A stretch of 64,000 nt of DNA from Hippasteria phrygiana (GCA_037893225.1 JAZGUH010000488.1:1054001-1118000); one strand, 5' to 3'. Counted from the stretch's first letter, positions 23,876-35,815 are shown. Numbers and translations are program-made. Notes: generated from the letters alone by a model not told the origin.

Positions 23876-24316
23876 ATGAGTGCTGGAGCTATAATAAGCG
23901 CTGTGGCATTTAGCGGAACGAGCTTCGCCTTTTCTAGGATAGGAAAAGGTGGTGCGGACGAAGAACGTAAACGACATGATTTGGCTTTAGAAAGATTAAC
24001 TGAAGCTAAACAAGAGTGGGTGGAACAAAGAACCAAGCTTCTAGATTATCTAAACGATCGACTACATAAAGAAGCCAGGGCTAAAAAAACATTTAAAAAT
24101 GTAGATGAGGCGTTGAGAGAATATAACGAAGTAACCAACGAAGAGTTGCGATTACCTCGCGAACCAGTATTGTCGGACTTTTACGTACCCAGCGAAGATC
24201 AAAAAGATGGTGAAATTGCATTTATCTTAGGAGGCACTGCTGTTTTAGGTTATTTAGTTTATAAATATGTTAAAGTTTTTTTGCTTAAATTTAAACTGTT
24301 TCCTCACAGAAGTTAA
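23876..24316 (+). CDS. coiled-coil membrane protein of Polinton A
   Basis: A 146-codon intact frame. The N-terminal hydrophobic segment (GAIISAVAFSGTSFAFSRIG) is followed by a long charged helix (EERKRHDLALERLTEAKQEW) and a C-terminal membrane segment (IAFILGGTAVLGYLVYKYV) with a basic tail. A homologue of the first ~40 residues is at 39025-39150. The last six codons and following bases match the sequence upstream of the major capsid start in fragment D, so the 3' end appears to be a fusion made by deletion. Unrecognised function. Confidence 0.6.
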   Translation: MSAGAIISAVAFSGTSFAFSRIGKGGADEERKRHDLALERLTEAKQEWVEQRTKLLDYLNDRLHKEARAKKTFKNVDEALREYNEVTNEELRLPREPVLSDFYVPSEDQKDGEIAFILGGTAVLGYLVYKYVKVFLLKFKLFPHRS

Positions 24317-24695
24317 AAAAATCCTAGAGCGTTGAAAGGGGTTGAGACAATCGATGGTTATTACTCATACTCCTAGTACTGCAGGAACTAACGATCTGTT
24401 GGTCGTTCAATTTCCTATGTTGAGTCCAGACGATGTAGTTGTGCCGGTTACTGTACGATTAGCTTTTAATATAGACTTAGAATATGAAGGCACTGACGCC
24501 GATGATGAAAGAACTCTATATTATAACGTTGCACGAAATTTAATTAGTAGCGTAAGAGTCAAACTAGAAGGTAAAGATTTCATAGCGTTTACGAGTGCTG
24601 ATGTATATAACGCATATAAAGACTTGTGGCGACCAGCCAGTCTATATCTATACAGCAAAATTGGAGAGATTTTTGAAATTAAAGATTTGTTATAG
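24317..24695 (+). pseudogene. major capsid protein, N-terminal fragment fused to TIR
   Basis: Residues VVQFPMLSPDDVVVPVTVRL and LISSVRVKLEGKDF match the minus-strand gene at 30953-31690, which extends much further, and the architecture fits the double jelly-roll major capsid protein of Polintons (normally ~500-650 aa). Here only ~110 codons remain. At YNAYKDLWRP the sequence runs directly into the right inverted repeat at 24643, where the frame reads a few repeat-encoded codons to TAG. This is the deletion that removed the rest of the morphogenesis genes. Confidence 0.7.
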
Positions 24696-24761
24696 AATCG
24701 GCATCTCCCATACTACTCCTTCCCACAATCCCCTGTGACCATTGTATTTGCGATAAGGTCT
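24643..24761 (-). repeat. right terminal inverted repeat of Polinton A
   Basis: Complement of 10266-10435 with a ~45-base gap relative to the left copy. Ends ...CGATAAGGTCT, giving the CT-3' terminus. Confidence 0.85.
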
Positions 24762-24847
24762 ATGTTGACAGTAATGCATGTACGCCGGCAACCAGTTAAA
24801 AGCTGTGCACGCACGTTAGGGTAAAAAAAACTTGTGTTTCCCTCGGA

Positions 24848-24982
24848 CTAGTCTTGGTTCAAGACGACAGTGATCGATAATGGATCGTGTAGCGTCGCGT
24901 TTTCGTTCCATGCAGTGCGCCCTCTGACGGTACGATTATACCAACTCATGGGCTCGCACTATCGTCTTGGTAATCCTGCAAA
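24848..24982 (+). repeat. hAT-associated repeat block, plus orientation
   Basis: The segment from CTTGGTTCAAGACGACAGTG to CGTCTTGGTAATCCTGC is repeated in the opposite orientation at 26858-26985 and 32691-32818. A related leader (CTAGTCTTGGTTCAAAGACG) is at 52514, upstream of a hAT transposase relic at 53.1 kb, hence the family suggestion. Confidence 0.7.
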
Positions 24983-25955
24983 ATGTGGGCGCGGCTGTAA
25001 TGCAAATGAGTTTGTTTGTGTTAATATTAATAACTTTCGAACAACATGTCGCTTCATGCAGTCGGCGACCCCATGACATACCATACGATAGTGTCCGGTT
25101 TGTGGGAGGAAATCGAAGATCGTATGTATACGCGTAGCGCCGCGTATAGTAGTTATAGGCCCATTTATCATGTAAAACAAATTTCTCTGTTAAATAAACG
25201 TGAAACGTTTTTATTGGGGATATCGTTGGGGGTTATACTTTTGCATCACGTTACGTGTGTGATTCATGTCACAAGTAATTAAAGCACTGTCGGGAATCAC
25301 GGACGCACTTTTTTAGTAAAGTGGAATTCGTAATCTGAAATTCAATATGAATTGCCACACAGGCTGGCCTAGTGGGCAACGGTATAAAATTCAGTGTTTA
25401 TGATGGTTTTAAATATCCCTATTTCCATTCATATTTGCCCCAACCACTCTTTCCTATCATGCCCCAACCACGTAAGTTATAGCTAGCTAGATCGATGTGA
25501 TGATTCGCCATGAGCCTAGAGCTAGAATGTCCAAGCTACATTTAAACCATATTTCACGCAGGTCCATAAATACAACAGTGCAAGATTTCGTTTTCACTCT
25601 AGAGCCTGACCGAGTGACCGCCGCCCATACTCGTACTCCGATTGTAGACAGACTCCGACTGCACGCAAGAATTCCCGTCCTCGATCGACTGCTAAAATGG
25701 CTTGCAAACACAAACGAATTAATACTGGCCCTGAGCGTCCTTCTTCAGCACCTCGTCGGTCAGGATTTATCCAAAGCCAACTTGAGAGGTTTTGTACAAT
25801 ATGATACTACTAGGCTGTGACGAGTGATTTGGAAATTGGGGGCGAAGTTGTTATTGAAATAAAAACAGAGAGGCACAGGTTCCTTCCTCTATGGTTTACC
25901 CATGGAAGAACAAAACACATTTTTACTCCTCCATGGTTTACCCCTTCCTCCATGG
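24983..25955. other. intergenic DNA, no gene seen
   Basis: A 107-codon plus-strand frame at 25497-25820 has no recognisable motif. From 25880 to 25955 short near-palindromic copies of TTCCTCCATGGTTTACC recur three times just before the start of the segmental duplication. Confidence 0.5.
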
Positions 25956-26191
25956 TTTACTGAACCCAGTCGGCAAACACACCATGGAGGAAGGAACACA
26001 AACCCTTTACGAAACGGTCGTTCCCAGTCACAGTTGCTTGTTATTAAAGGGACACATTGCTTTGGATTTTGCGATTTAGGCTATGAAAATGAAATGGATA
26101 TGGTTGGGAAGCTTTCTTAAAAGTAGAATATAAAGATTCACATAACCATCCTTTCAAATTGCGTGGCTTTTGTTTAATTTTGTGACAAATA

Positions 26192-26245
26192 ACGGTCCGC
26201 CATTTTGTAGAACCAAATTTTTGACTCCACAAAATGGCGGACCGT
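26192..26245. repeat. 17-bp perfect inverted repeat with YY1-like motif
   Basis: Arms ACGGTCCGCCATTTTGT (26192-26208) and ACAAAATGGCGGACCGT (26229-26245) around a 20-base loop. AAAATGGCGG resembles the YY1 binding consensus on each arm. The second copy of the duplication has it at 32025-32078. Confidence 0.9.
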
Positions 26246-26857
26246 GTTCACCAGTCGTATTTCCAGTCGCATTTGGTTGAAGTACGTTGTATTGATCCAT
26301 TTTGATGTACTGTGGCACGGCGCGCAGCACTGGTGATATGTGTCGCGAGGTAGAGAATTGTACCTGGCGATCATCTGATAGGTTCACAAGGCCACTGGCT
26401 GCAGCGCCAGCCTAAAGACTCTTACAGCTTATTTTCGCATTATTTAGACGGTGGTATTTAGTACTGGAAATAAGTCTATGTTTCGCGGGTCAGATGTTAG
26501 GGGTAAGCGGCCAATTTTTTGTTTTGTAATCACTAGTCCCTAACTACAACACATTATACGTGTTTTTTTTGCATGAACAACTCCTATAAAAGATAAGGAA
26601 TATTTCCAAGCAGCAACATTTCATGACATTTGAAGGCAATGTGTCTTTAATTGTGCGATCGCGTATCGCATATCGCGCGCTCGGTGGCGTGACATGCAGT
26701 GTCCATTCATCATGTTTACATTAGCCCCAGATCCCGACCCGTTAATATATTCAGGTTATCACATAATTCATATGCATGTACGTTTTGCGATCGCTGATTG
26801 GCTCCCTAGGAAGCCTAGGGAGAAATAAAGAAAAAGTTAAACCGCTGGTGCAGGCAG

Positions 26858-27055
26858 GATTCCCAAGACGATTGTGCGAGCCCATGAGTTGGTCTAATCG
26901 TACCGTCAGAGGGCGCACTGCATGGAATGAAAACGATACACGATCCATTATCGATCACTGTCGTCTTGAACCAGGGCCATTTTCCAAACTCTGGCTTCGG
27001 CTTGGACTTGGGCTTCGTCTCCAACTATTCCCCAGTCCCATTGCCGATCTGAAGC
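26858..27055 (-). repeat. hAT-associated repeat block, minus orientation
   Basis: Reverse complement of 24848-24982 at ~90% by eye. It is followed by a degenerate GGCTTCGGCTTGGACTTGGG run related to the GGCCTCGG minisatellites at 41.1, 50.8 and 53.9 kb. The block upstream (26770-26850, CGATCGCTGATTGGCTCCCT) resembles 52880-52945. Confidence 0.7.
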
Positions 27056-29810
27056 CTTAAAAGAAATCAACACAACACTCAAAAACGTAAACGACATAAC
27101 ATTACCTCAGTTGTATTACTTGTCATGTTTCAACCGGACACAAAAGAATAAATACATTGTATAAACAATATACATGTACATGCAGTTTTTGTAGTTTACA
27201 TGTAGTCTTTGTAAGAAGCATTCCTTTGAAATTTTGGAAATTTTGGAAATCAAATTGAAAATATTTCCAATCTGATGAAAAAGCAGAGCCCTGTACGTGT
27301 TCTAATATCATTGTTTTTTCAATTTCAAATAGGGGTTTGCCCTTCCTGACCTAGTATTACATGTACATACATTACAATTAGCATTGCATGCTCAGTGCTT
27401 TCCAGTCTATGAGAAGTATAAAAAATCACATACTGTTTGGGTGGAATTCAAACCCACCACCTTTCACTCTCTTGTGCAGATGGGATCACTGGGAAATTTG
27501 ATACCTAGGCAACATGTATATCGCATGCAGTTAGCTGGAAGGGTTAACCCCTATATTTGAGTTAACATTACAATGACGCAAATCACAGCAATTTCTCATC
27601 CTGTGCAAATACAATAATTTTATTTTCATTCCAATAGCATATTCTCTTCATGTCTAACCATTATTTATAGCCGATTATTTCTAATTATATAAAGCCACAG
27701 TTAGCAACTTGTCCTCTACATAGTTTGTTACATTGTGGAATGTAGATTGCTATCATGGACTGGACTATTGACAGGATCAATGTTTTATTGTCCACCAAAA
27801 AAATGCGTACCTCAACGTTTGTTTCTTTTTGACAGTTTGAAAAAAAGTATTTTTTAAGGCGGATTTGATTGAACAAATTCTATCAACACATCCGAATTGT
27901 AACATAACCTTATTTGAAGATTGTTCTTTCAAAGTGCCTATTTTGCTTTTATTTTTAGGCTCAGTGTCTGAAGCGCTCTCTTGTCCGTGCACCGGCGTTG
28001 ATATCTGTAAAACAATGGAAATACACACAACACATTACAACTGAAATGTTTATTAAATGTATATTTCGGCCAAAAAATATCAGCCACCAGGTCAACCGTT
28101 CTTATTATCTGAAGGGTAAATTAATAGAAGCGCAAACCCTTATTTAAATATACATAACACCGATGCAAGACAATATAATAACATTGAAGTGTAAATTCTT
28201 TTCAACATTCTATTCCCAACTAAGCTGATTATCATATTCTGTTATCTTCAGTAGAGCTCTGAATAGCTGTTTTGTTCAGCCCCCCCCCCCCCCCCCCCAA
28301 GGATCTGTTTGCAGTATACATGTATAGTAACAGCCTGAAAAAAAAAAACACCCAGACAGGTTGTGGAATAAATTCAGGTTTTTTCGGAACTTCATGCATT
28401 TTCCAGTTCAAAAATTGGCCAGGGGTTTCCCTATGGGTGGTGAACCCAATCAAACAGTTTGCATGAATATGATAATTAAGATATAAATTATCTTATTCAT
28501 AACAAAATGTGTATAATTAGTGCAACCAAAATGAATGCCTGCAGTCAAGCTTCATATTTAAAAATAACAAATAAAATTGTATTGCAAAAAACGCCTGTAC
28601 TGTAGCGCCTAGCTGGAGCAAAAGTTTTAACTGAAAATTGAAAAGTTCTAAAATGAAAAGTTCTAAACACTCCCGTTCATAAATTGTGAATTTATCTACG
28701 CGTTACAAAGTTAAAAGAGAAATTTATTTCAGCGTGATTTTCCTATTCTATTTTGAAGTGCACAATGAACCCTTTGAAAATGCCCCCAAAATACGAAAAC
28801 AATTTTCTGACAAACTTGCAGCGTTTGCGGGTCTAGGTAATAATGGGTAGCCTATGTAACATTGTAAGTAGAGACTAGCGATAATAGGCCTAACGTTAAT
28901 GGTTTATCAGAATTTATAAACTTTAAAGAAATTCTTCAATGTTAACTTGGAATTCTCCGAGATGTATTCAAGTGCGCTACGTTATTGCATGGTCAGCATG
29001 ATGGTTTTAGGCGACTCGGCAGATTTTGTGCCCAATTTCGGACACCGCCGTTTTTCAATTTCGGAATAAATTTAATGACACCGAAGTTGTTCACAGAGGT
29101 TAAATAACAAGCAATATAAGGTAAAAGTACCAGTATTTCACTGAATGAATTTGATGTTTTTGTCAACAAAAGTAAAGTCGGGGTATAATGCAAGGGCCTA
29201 ACGCGGGCCTAACGCTAGCCTAACGTTAGGCCTGTGCGCCACGTTCACAACGTTAGGGAAAACCACCAACATGACTAATGTGTGGCTAGTACTCGTTCGA
29301 AAATAAAAAATAAATAAACTCTATGCTTACCCGCAGCTGACAAGGCTTAGGTTTGCTTCTTGTTTTTGCTTTTCAAGTAAAGAGAGCCCGTTTCTGTTTG
29401 TAGAATCGTTAGAATTTGATACTGAGCATTTGCGATGAAAACCGTCATGGCGGTCGTTTTGTTTACGTTGCCACTGGTTTTGACGTCCCGCGTGTGGCCA
29501 TAACAGCCATTTTCATTGGCTACAAAATCGTTTTCTATTTGCGCATGAAATTTAGTATCCAATGAACGCCAAGCCAAAAGTGACAAAGATCGCGAGGTAC
29601 GAGAAACCCGATTTCATTGGACAAACACACGCACGACTGATTCTGTATGATATTATTCCGCACAAAATGGATACTTTTTTATCATCAAAATTGCATATGT
29701 TATGCGAGACCTATGAATGCGGGATCAACAAAAATAATAACTATTGTATTGTTAACTTGCTTGAGAGAGTTATATCGTTTTCCCCCTCTGCCGAAGAGAA
29801 CAAGGCTGAA
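27056..29810. other. non-coding part of the duplicated unit
   Basis: No gene is convincing. A 20-base C run at 28280-28298 differs in length from the second copy. Between 27430 and 27500 is GTGGAATTCAAACCCACCACC, whose complement resembles a tRNA T-arm/B box, perhaps an old SINE. Plus-strand frame 29562-29813 (83 codons) is identical in both copies apart from single changes but has no recognised motif. Several AGGCCTAACGTTAGG repeats are at 28888-29240. Confidence 0.5.
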
Positions 29811-30979
29811 TAGACCCTAATCTGAAATTGTGCGCCAAAGAGTGACGTCACGATGACGTCATCACGTGTCACGTGACGTCATCTTAAAGGTGCATTTTTG
29901 AAGGGCCCATATCTAGAGAACCGTAGGTCCAATTGCGTTCAAACTAGGTATGTTGGTAGACCAGCACGTGTCATAGAAAAAAATTGAGGTGACGTCATAA
30001 TGACGTCATCATACGATTTTATAGTAATTTTCAAGTTTTTAAACCTTAAAGTTTCTTAAAGCCATATGTCATCAACAGAAAATGCTAAATTCAAAATTAT
30101 TTTTTAAATAGCTTTGTTAGCTCCTATGAGCTCCGTGCACAACTACCCCCTCAGCGGAAAGAAAAGGCGAGTTGGGGGGTCAATATCGACGCCATCTTAC
30201 CTGACTTCAATTTAAGTGTCTGGTTCCCGCTGTGATATTCTGATTGAAAACTCAATTATCGAGAGTCGGCAAACAGACAAACCAATCCCACTGGTATACG
30301 CGTATCAAATGAACGAGGAGCGCGGTGCGGATACCAGCGACGTACTGCCCACGGAAGTGCGGTTGCTATGTGGACAGCGCCCTCATTCGACTGCGCACGG
30401 AGCCCATGTATCAATTTGAAAAAGTGTGACGTCATAATGACATCATTAAAAAGTGCTTTTTTGAAACACATATAAGAGTAGGTCCGATCCTCACAAAAAT
30501 TGGTGGGTAGGTAGATAGTACCACTAGCATGTAAAATCTGAAGTGACGTCATGGTGACGTCATCAGCTGATATTCTATGAATTTTTTTTTCTATCCCAAA
30601 TTCCACAGACTTTGTACACACATTTTGTACACAGCACTTTGGTCATTAAACAATCTCCGATCTAAACCAAAATCAACATAAGCATAGACCCTAATCTGAA
30701 ATTGTGCGCCGAAGAGTGACGTCACGATGACGTCGTTACGTGACGTCATCTTAAAGGTGCATTTTTGAAGGGCATTTTTGAAGGGCCCATATATAGAGAA
30801 ATGTAGGTCCGATTGCGTTCAAACCTGGTATGTTGGTAGACCAGCACGTGTCATAGATAAAAATTGAGGTAACATCATCATGACGTCATCATACGATTTT
30901 ATAGTAATTTTCAATTTTTTTAAACCTTAAAGTGTCTTAAAGCCATATCTTATCAGCAGAACATGCTAAATTCAAAATT
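29811..30979. repeat. three TGACGTCA-rich repeat modules
   Basis: Modules at 29811-30099 and 30685-30979 share TAGACCCTAATCTGAAATTG, GGTAGACCAGCACGTGTCAT and CATACGATTTTATAGTAATTTTC. A more diverged relative lies at 30424-30600. Each carries several TGACGTCA (CRE-type) palindromes and CACGTG boxes. The last module ends at GCTAAATTCAAAATT where the capsid pseudogene begins. Confidence 0.88.
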
Positions 30980-31728
30980 CAGCATCGGTTTTGTCCAAGT
31001 CTCTGACGAGATATCTTTGAACTTGTTCAAATAGAAAATGAGTCTTGCCTCGATATCTTTGTCTGGTGACGTTTTATTGGTAACCACGTCAAACTCGAAA
31101 GACAATGCCGAAATGTTGTACTTGGCGTCGGCGTCTATAGACTTGACGACGCTCCCGTGATTGTTGAATGTAAACTCGTACGTTAGTCTGTCGTTGAGAG
31201 CCGATGGGTGAAACGGTTGATGATCCCCAAGCATTTCAAAATCTAGAGGAAAGTAATATCCATAAGCACCGGCTATGGTTTTGTCTTATCCAGAATTCGC
31301 ATTATCGACCAAATCATCCGCTCCGATTCGTATTTTTGTAATGTTGGGAGATTCGATTCCTCGATACGAATGTTCCGAATTTTTAGGTCGCCACATGTCT
31401 TTAAAAACGTTAAATATGTCCGCGTCGTAAAAGTTTAGAATGTCTTTACCTTCGAAGCATATTCTTACTTTTTTGATTAAATTTCGCCCCACGTTATAGA
31501 GTTCTAGCATCGTCGTCTCCAGACTCTAAGTCAATGTTGAAAGCCAATCAACTCATACCAGGTACAACCACATCGTCAGGACTCAACATTGGAAATTTAA
31601 CAGTCAACATTTGATTCACATCTATAGTACTAGGATTATGACTACCGATTGTCTCAAACCCTTAATCGCTCTAGGATTTTGTAAACTTCTATGAGGGTTC
31701 AGTTTACTTCCATAAATCGCATTCATCT
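30965..31728 (-). pseudogene. major capsid protein fragment of Polinton D (copy 1)
   Basis: Minus-strand gene from ATG near 31728 (MNAIYGSKLNPHRSL) through FPMLSPDDVVVPG, LIKKVRICFEGKD, FYDADIFNVFKDMWRP, TKIRIGADDL and HPSALNDRLTYEFTFNNHG to SFEFDVVTNK. Fits the double jelly-roll major capsid protein of Polintons, here the N-terminal ~250 of perhaps 600 residues. An in-frame TAA at about 31289 and further stops near 31560 and 31640 inactivate it. The same stop is in the second copy, so it died before the duplication. Its 3' end is cut by the CRE-rich repeat. Confidence 0.75.
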
Positions 31729-34374
31729 TTATTTATAAATTTAATATATTTTTTAAGTAATAAATCATGGCAAGTGTTTTAATGATGGTTTACTGAACCC
31801 AGTCGGCAAACACACCATGGAGGAAGGAACACAAACCCTTTACGAAACGGTCGTTCCCAGTCACAGTTGCTTGTTATTAAAGGGACACATTGCTTTGGAT
31901 TTTGCGATTTAGGCTATGAAAATGAAATGGATATGGTTGGGAAGCTTTCTTAAAAGTAGAATATAAAGATTCACATAACCATTCTTTCAAATTGCGTGGC
32001 TTTTGTTTAATTTTGTGACAAATAACGGTCCGCCATTTTGTAGAACCAAATTTTTGACTCCACAAAATGGCGGACCGTGTTCACCAGTCGTATTTCCAGT
32101 CGCATTTGGTTGAAGTACGTTGTATTGATCCATTTTGATGTACTGTGGCACGGCGCGCAGCACTGGTGATATGTGTCGCGAGGTAGAGAATTGTACCTGG
32201 CGATCATCTGATAGGTTCACAAGGCCACTGGCTGCAGCGCCAGCCTAAAGACTCTTACAGCTTATTTTCGCATTATTTAGACGGTGGTATTTAGTACTGG
32301 AAATAAGTCTATGTTTCGCGGGTCAGATGTTAGGGGTAAGCGGCCAATTTTTTGTTTTGTAATCACTAGTCCCTAACTACAACACATTATACGTGTTTTT
32401 TTTGCATGAACAACTCCTATAAAAGATAAGGAATATTTCCAAGCAGCAACATTTCATGACATTTGAAGGCAATGTGTCTTTAATTGTGCGATCGCGTATC
32501 GCATATCGCGCGCTCGGTGGCGTGACATGCAGTGTCCATTCATCATGTTTACATTAGCCCCAGATCCCGACCCGTTAATATATTCAGGTTATCACATAAT
32601 TCATATGCATGTACGTTTTGCGATCGCTGATTGGCTCCCTAGGAAGCCTAGGGAGAAATAAAGAAAAAGTTAAACCGCTGGTGCAGGCAGGATTCCCAAG
32701 ACGATTGTGCGAGCCCATGAGTTGGTCTAATCGTACCGTCAGAGGGCGCACTGCATGGAATGAAAACGATACACGATCCATTATCGATCACTGTCGTCTT
32801 GAACCAGGGCCATTTTCCAAACTCTGGCTTCGGCTTGGACTTGGGCTTCGTCTCCAACTATTCCCCAGTCCCATTGCCGATCTGAAGCCTTAAAAGAAAT
32901 CAACACAACACTCAAAAACGTAAACGACATAACATTACCTCAGTTGTATTACTTGTCATGTTTCAACCGGACACAAAAGAATAAATACATTGTATAAACA
33001 ATATACATGTACATGCAGTTTTTGTAGTTTACATGTAGTCTTTGTAAGAAGCATTCCTTTGAAATTTTGGAAATTTTGGAAATCAAATTGAAAATATTTC
33101 CAATCTGATGAAAAAGCAGAGCCCTGTACGTGTTCTAATATCATTGTTTTTTCAATTTCAAATAGGGGTTTGCCCTTCCTGACCTAGTATTACATGTACA
33201 TACATTACAATTAGCATTGCATGCTCAGTGCTTTCCAGTCTATGAGAAGTATAAAAAATCACATACTGTTTGGGTGGAATTCAAACCCACCACCTTTCAC
33301 TCTCTTGTGCAGATGGGATCACTGGGAAATTTGATACCTAGGCAACATGTATATCGCATGCAGTTAGCTGGAAGGGTTAACCCCTATATTTGAGTTAACA
33401 TTACAATGACGCAAATCACAGCAATTTCTCATCCTGTGCAAATACAATAATTTTATTTTCATTCCAATAGCATATTCTCTTCATGTCTAACCATTATTTA
33501 TAGCCGATTATTTCTAATTATATAAAGCCACAGTTAGCAACTTGTCCTCTACATAGTTTGTTACATTGTGGAATGTAGATTGCTATCATGGACTGGACTA
33601 TTGACAGGATCAATGTTTTATTGTCCACCAAAAAAATGCGTACCTCAACGTTTGTTTCTTTTTGACAGTTTGAAAAAAAGTATTTTTTAAGGCGGATTTG
33701 ATTGAACAAATTCTATCAACACATCCGAATTGTAACATAACCTTATTTGAAGATTGTTCTTTCAAAGTGCCTATTTTGCTTTTATTTTTAGGCTCAGTGT
33801 CTGAAGCGCTCTCTTGTCCGTGCACCGGCGTTGATATCTGTAAAACAATGGAAATACACACAACACATTACAACTGAAATGTTTATTAAATGTATATTTC
33901 GGCCAAAAAATATCAGCCACCAGGTCAACCGTTCTTATTATCTGAAGGGTAAATTAATAGAAGCGCAAACCCTTATTTAAATATACATAACACCGATGCA
34001 AGACAATATAATAACATTGAAGTGTAAATTCTTTTCAACATTCTATTCCCAACTAAGCTGATTATCATATTCTGTTATCTTCAGTAGAGCTCTGAATAGC
34101 TGTTTTGTTCAGCCCCCCCCCCCCCCCCCAAGGATCTGTTTGCAGTATACATGTATAGTAACAGCCTGAAAAAAAAAAACACCCAGACAGGTTGTGGAAT
34201 AAATTCAGGTTTTTTCGGAACTTCATGCATTTTCCAGTTCAAAAATTGGCCAGGGGTTTCCCTATGGGTGGTGAACCCAATCAAACAGTTTGCATGAATA
34301 TGATAATTAAGATATAAATTATCTTATTCATAACAAAATGTGTATAATTAGTGCAACCAAAATGAATGCCTGCA

Positions 34375-35815
34375 CAGGGTTTCCCCTTAACTTTTTTTTT
34401 CACTAGCCAGCCGGACCAGTAATGTTTACTTTTTACTAGCCCGCCAGCATTTTCACTGGTCCGCATGTTTTTTTCACCTTTTAGGCTACTTTTTTTGTAA
34501 GTAACCTGACCAAGTACACTGTATTTACAAACATTTATTACAAGCTGAGAGTAAGCCTGTTCGATATTTTTTTCATATCGAAAATCGTATCGGCCCCTTA
34601 AAAAAACCCCGGAATATCAGGGAATTCGATATACCGAACAATATCGCGATATATGTTCCTTTTGGCCGCATCGCGCATTACGAGTGGATTTGTCCCGTTT
34701 ACTTTGCTCGAAATTCCAGTAACTCCACGGCCTGAAATTTTAGCAGGGCGGCAGACACAATGCGAGCGCGTACGCGACGCCCTTACGGCGACGGCGTGGA
34801 GTCTGGGGCCCGCTTAAGGTCCCCGGGAAATTTTGGATTTTAGATGCTCTATGGTGCAATCTGAGGCATTTCCTGGCCACTTTCTTACGAGTCTGAAATT
34901 CTAGCGTACGGCAAATACTTCTACAAATCATAGAACGTCACACAACTTTGCACCCGACAATAACATTGAGATCACTTATTTTAATTTTTCACGAACGTCG
35001 TATATATACGACATTGAAATCACTTGCTTACAAATCACGGTGTTGCCCACTAACCCGGCTTTGAAACTATAACTACGCATGCGCGTCTTTTTGACTAGCC
35101 TTTTCTCAAGACGCAGGTTTGCACAGTGATCGTTATACACGCGCGCTTATTGCTGCAATACATCCTTTCAGGCTTTAACAGAGGCTACGTACATTGTTTG
35201 CAATAAAGTCAACCCCTGTAGCGCATCTGCGCGTGCGCGTTGCTTTGTTGCTAGCCTTGGTCAAGTGCAAGCAACCGCACTGAATGCCACCGTCTTTCCC
35301 CAGTGTACAAGGCACACGCAGTTTAGGTGTAGTTAGGTGTAGTTACGTGTAGCGAACTGCGTCGCGTCTTGAGAAAAGATTAAAACACGTGGCGCGCATC
35401 CATTGTACATTGTGCAATGTCATGTCGTCTTCACAAAATATACGACACGATCGTTTGTTGACAGCTCGCCCATGGTATTATCATCTGTGTTATACTAATC
35501 AATAATGCTGAAATAGAAACAAACGCTAGTCTTTCTGGAGTGCCATAAAGTAGCCAACTGAAGGTAAATGTCGTAAAACTCCGATATTTCGGTATCAAAA
35601 TAAATGGATATCGAACAGCCTTAGCTGAAGTGAGAGTAAACTCCACGCAATCGGGGATCGCTGTTGACAATCTGGCTCTGAAGACGCGCGCGCTTAGCTT
35701 ATCTTGGCAATTTGTTTTCACTAGACCGCCGGACTACTTAGAAAAGGGTTTTGACTAGACCGCCGCTGTTTTGACTAGAATTTGTCTAGCGGACCAGCGT
35801 TAAGGTCGAACCCTG
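34375..35815. mobile_element. non-autonomous hAT-like transposon with 5-bp target duplication
   Basis: Present only in copy 2. It starts CAGGGTTTCCCCTTAAC and its complement end starts CAGGGTTCGACCTTAAC, 17-bp imperfect inverted repeats. CTGCA flanks both sides (34370-34374 and 35816-35820), while the empty site in copy 1 at ~28540 has CTGCA once. The sequence CTAGCCAGCCGGACCAGTAA near the left recurs as CTAGCGGACCAGCG near the right. No transposase frame. The 5-bp duplication with CAGGG ends suits a hAT5-type family, which is inference. Confidence 0.9.

Larger units (their letters stand above)
10266..24761 (+). mobile_element. Polinton A (Maverick-type virus-like element, degraded)
   Basis: Bounded by inverted repeats starting AGATCATATCGCAAATAC (left) and AGACCTTATCGCAAATAC (right, complement). 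The 5'-AG..CT-3' ends are a known Polinton hallmark. Inside are relics of a protein-primed family B DNA polymerase, jelly-roll-like capsid genes, an integrase and a truncated major capsid gene. Polintons are normally 15-20 kb. Here the span is 14.5 kb but includes a ~4.85-kb LINE insertion and a THAP element, so the element proper is near 9 kb and has lost the packaging ATPase, the protease and most of the capsid gene. No 6-bp target duplication is visible at the ends I chose. The element is a fossil or a non-autonomous deletion derivative. Confidence 0.85.
25956..31788 (+). repeat. segmental tandem duplication, copy 1 (5,833 bp)
   Basis: This unit is followed immediately by a second, almost identical copy starting at 31789. 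The junction ...AATGATGG/TTTACTGAACCC combines the unit's right end with its left end. The tetranucleotide ATGG is shared by the left flank (CTCCATGG) and the right end (TGATGG), which is a microhomology. Contents: hAT-related repeat, a 17-bp-armed hairpin, CRE-like palindrome modules and Polinton fragment D major capsid gene. Confidence 0.93.

Noticed and set aside
10260..24767. A 6-bp target-site duplication of Polinton A
   Set aside because: Flanking hexamers at the chosen ends (CGCCAT and ATGTTG) do not match, so none is claimed.
25497..25820. 107-codon plus-strand ORF as a host gene
   Set aside because: No motif, no splice signals, and an overlapping antisense ORF of similar quality.
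30953..31510. Two independent capsid genes in the duplicated block
   Set aside because: The two minus-strand frames are one gene split by a TAA, and the second pair at 38.2-38.8 kb is the copy made by the tandem duplication.
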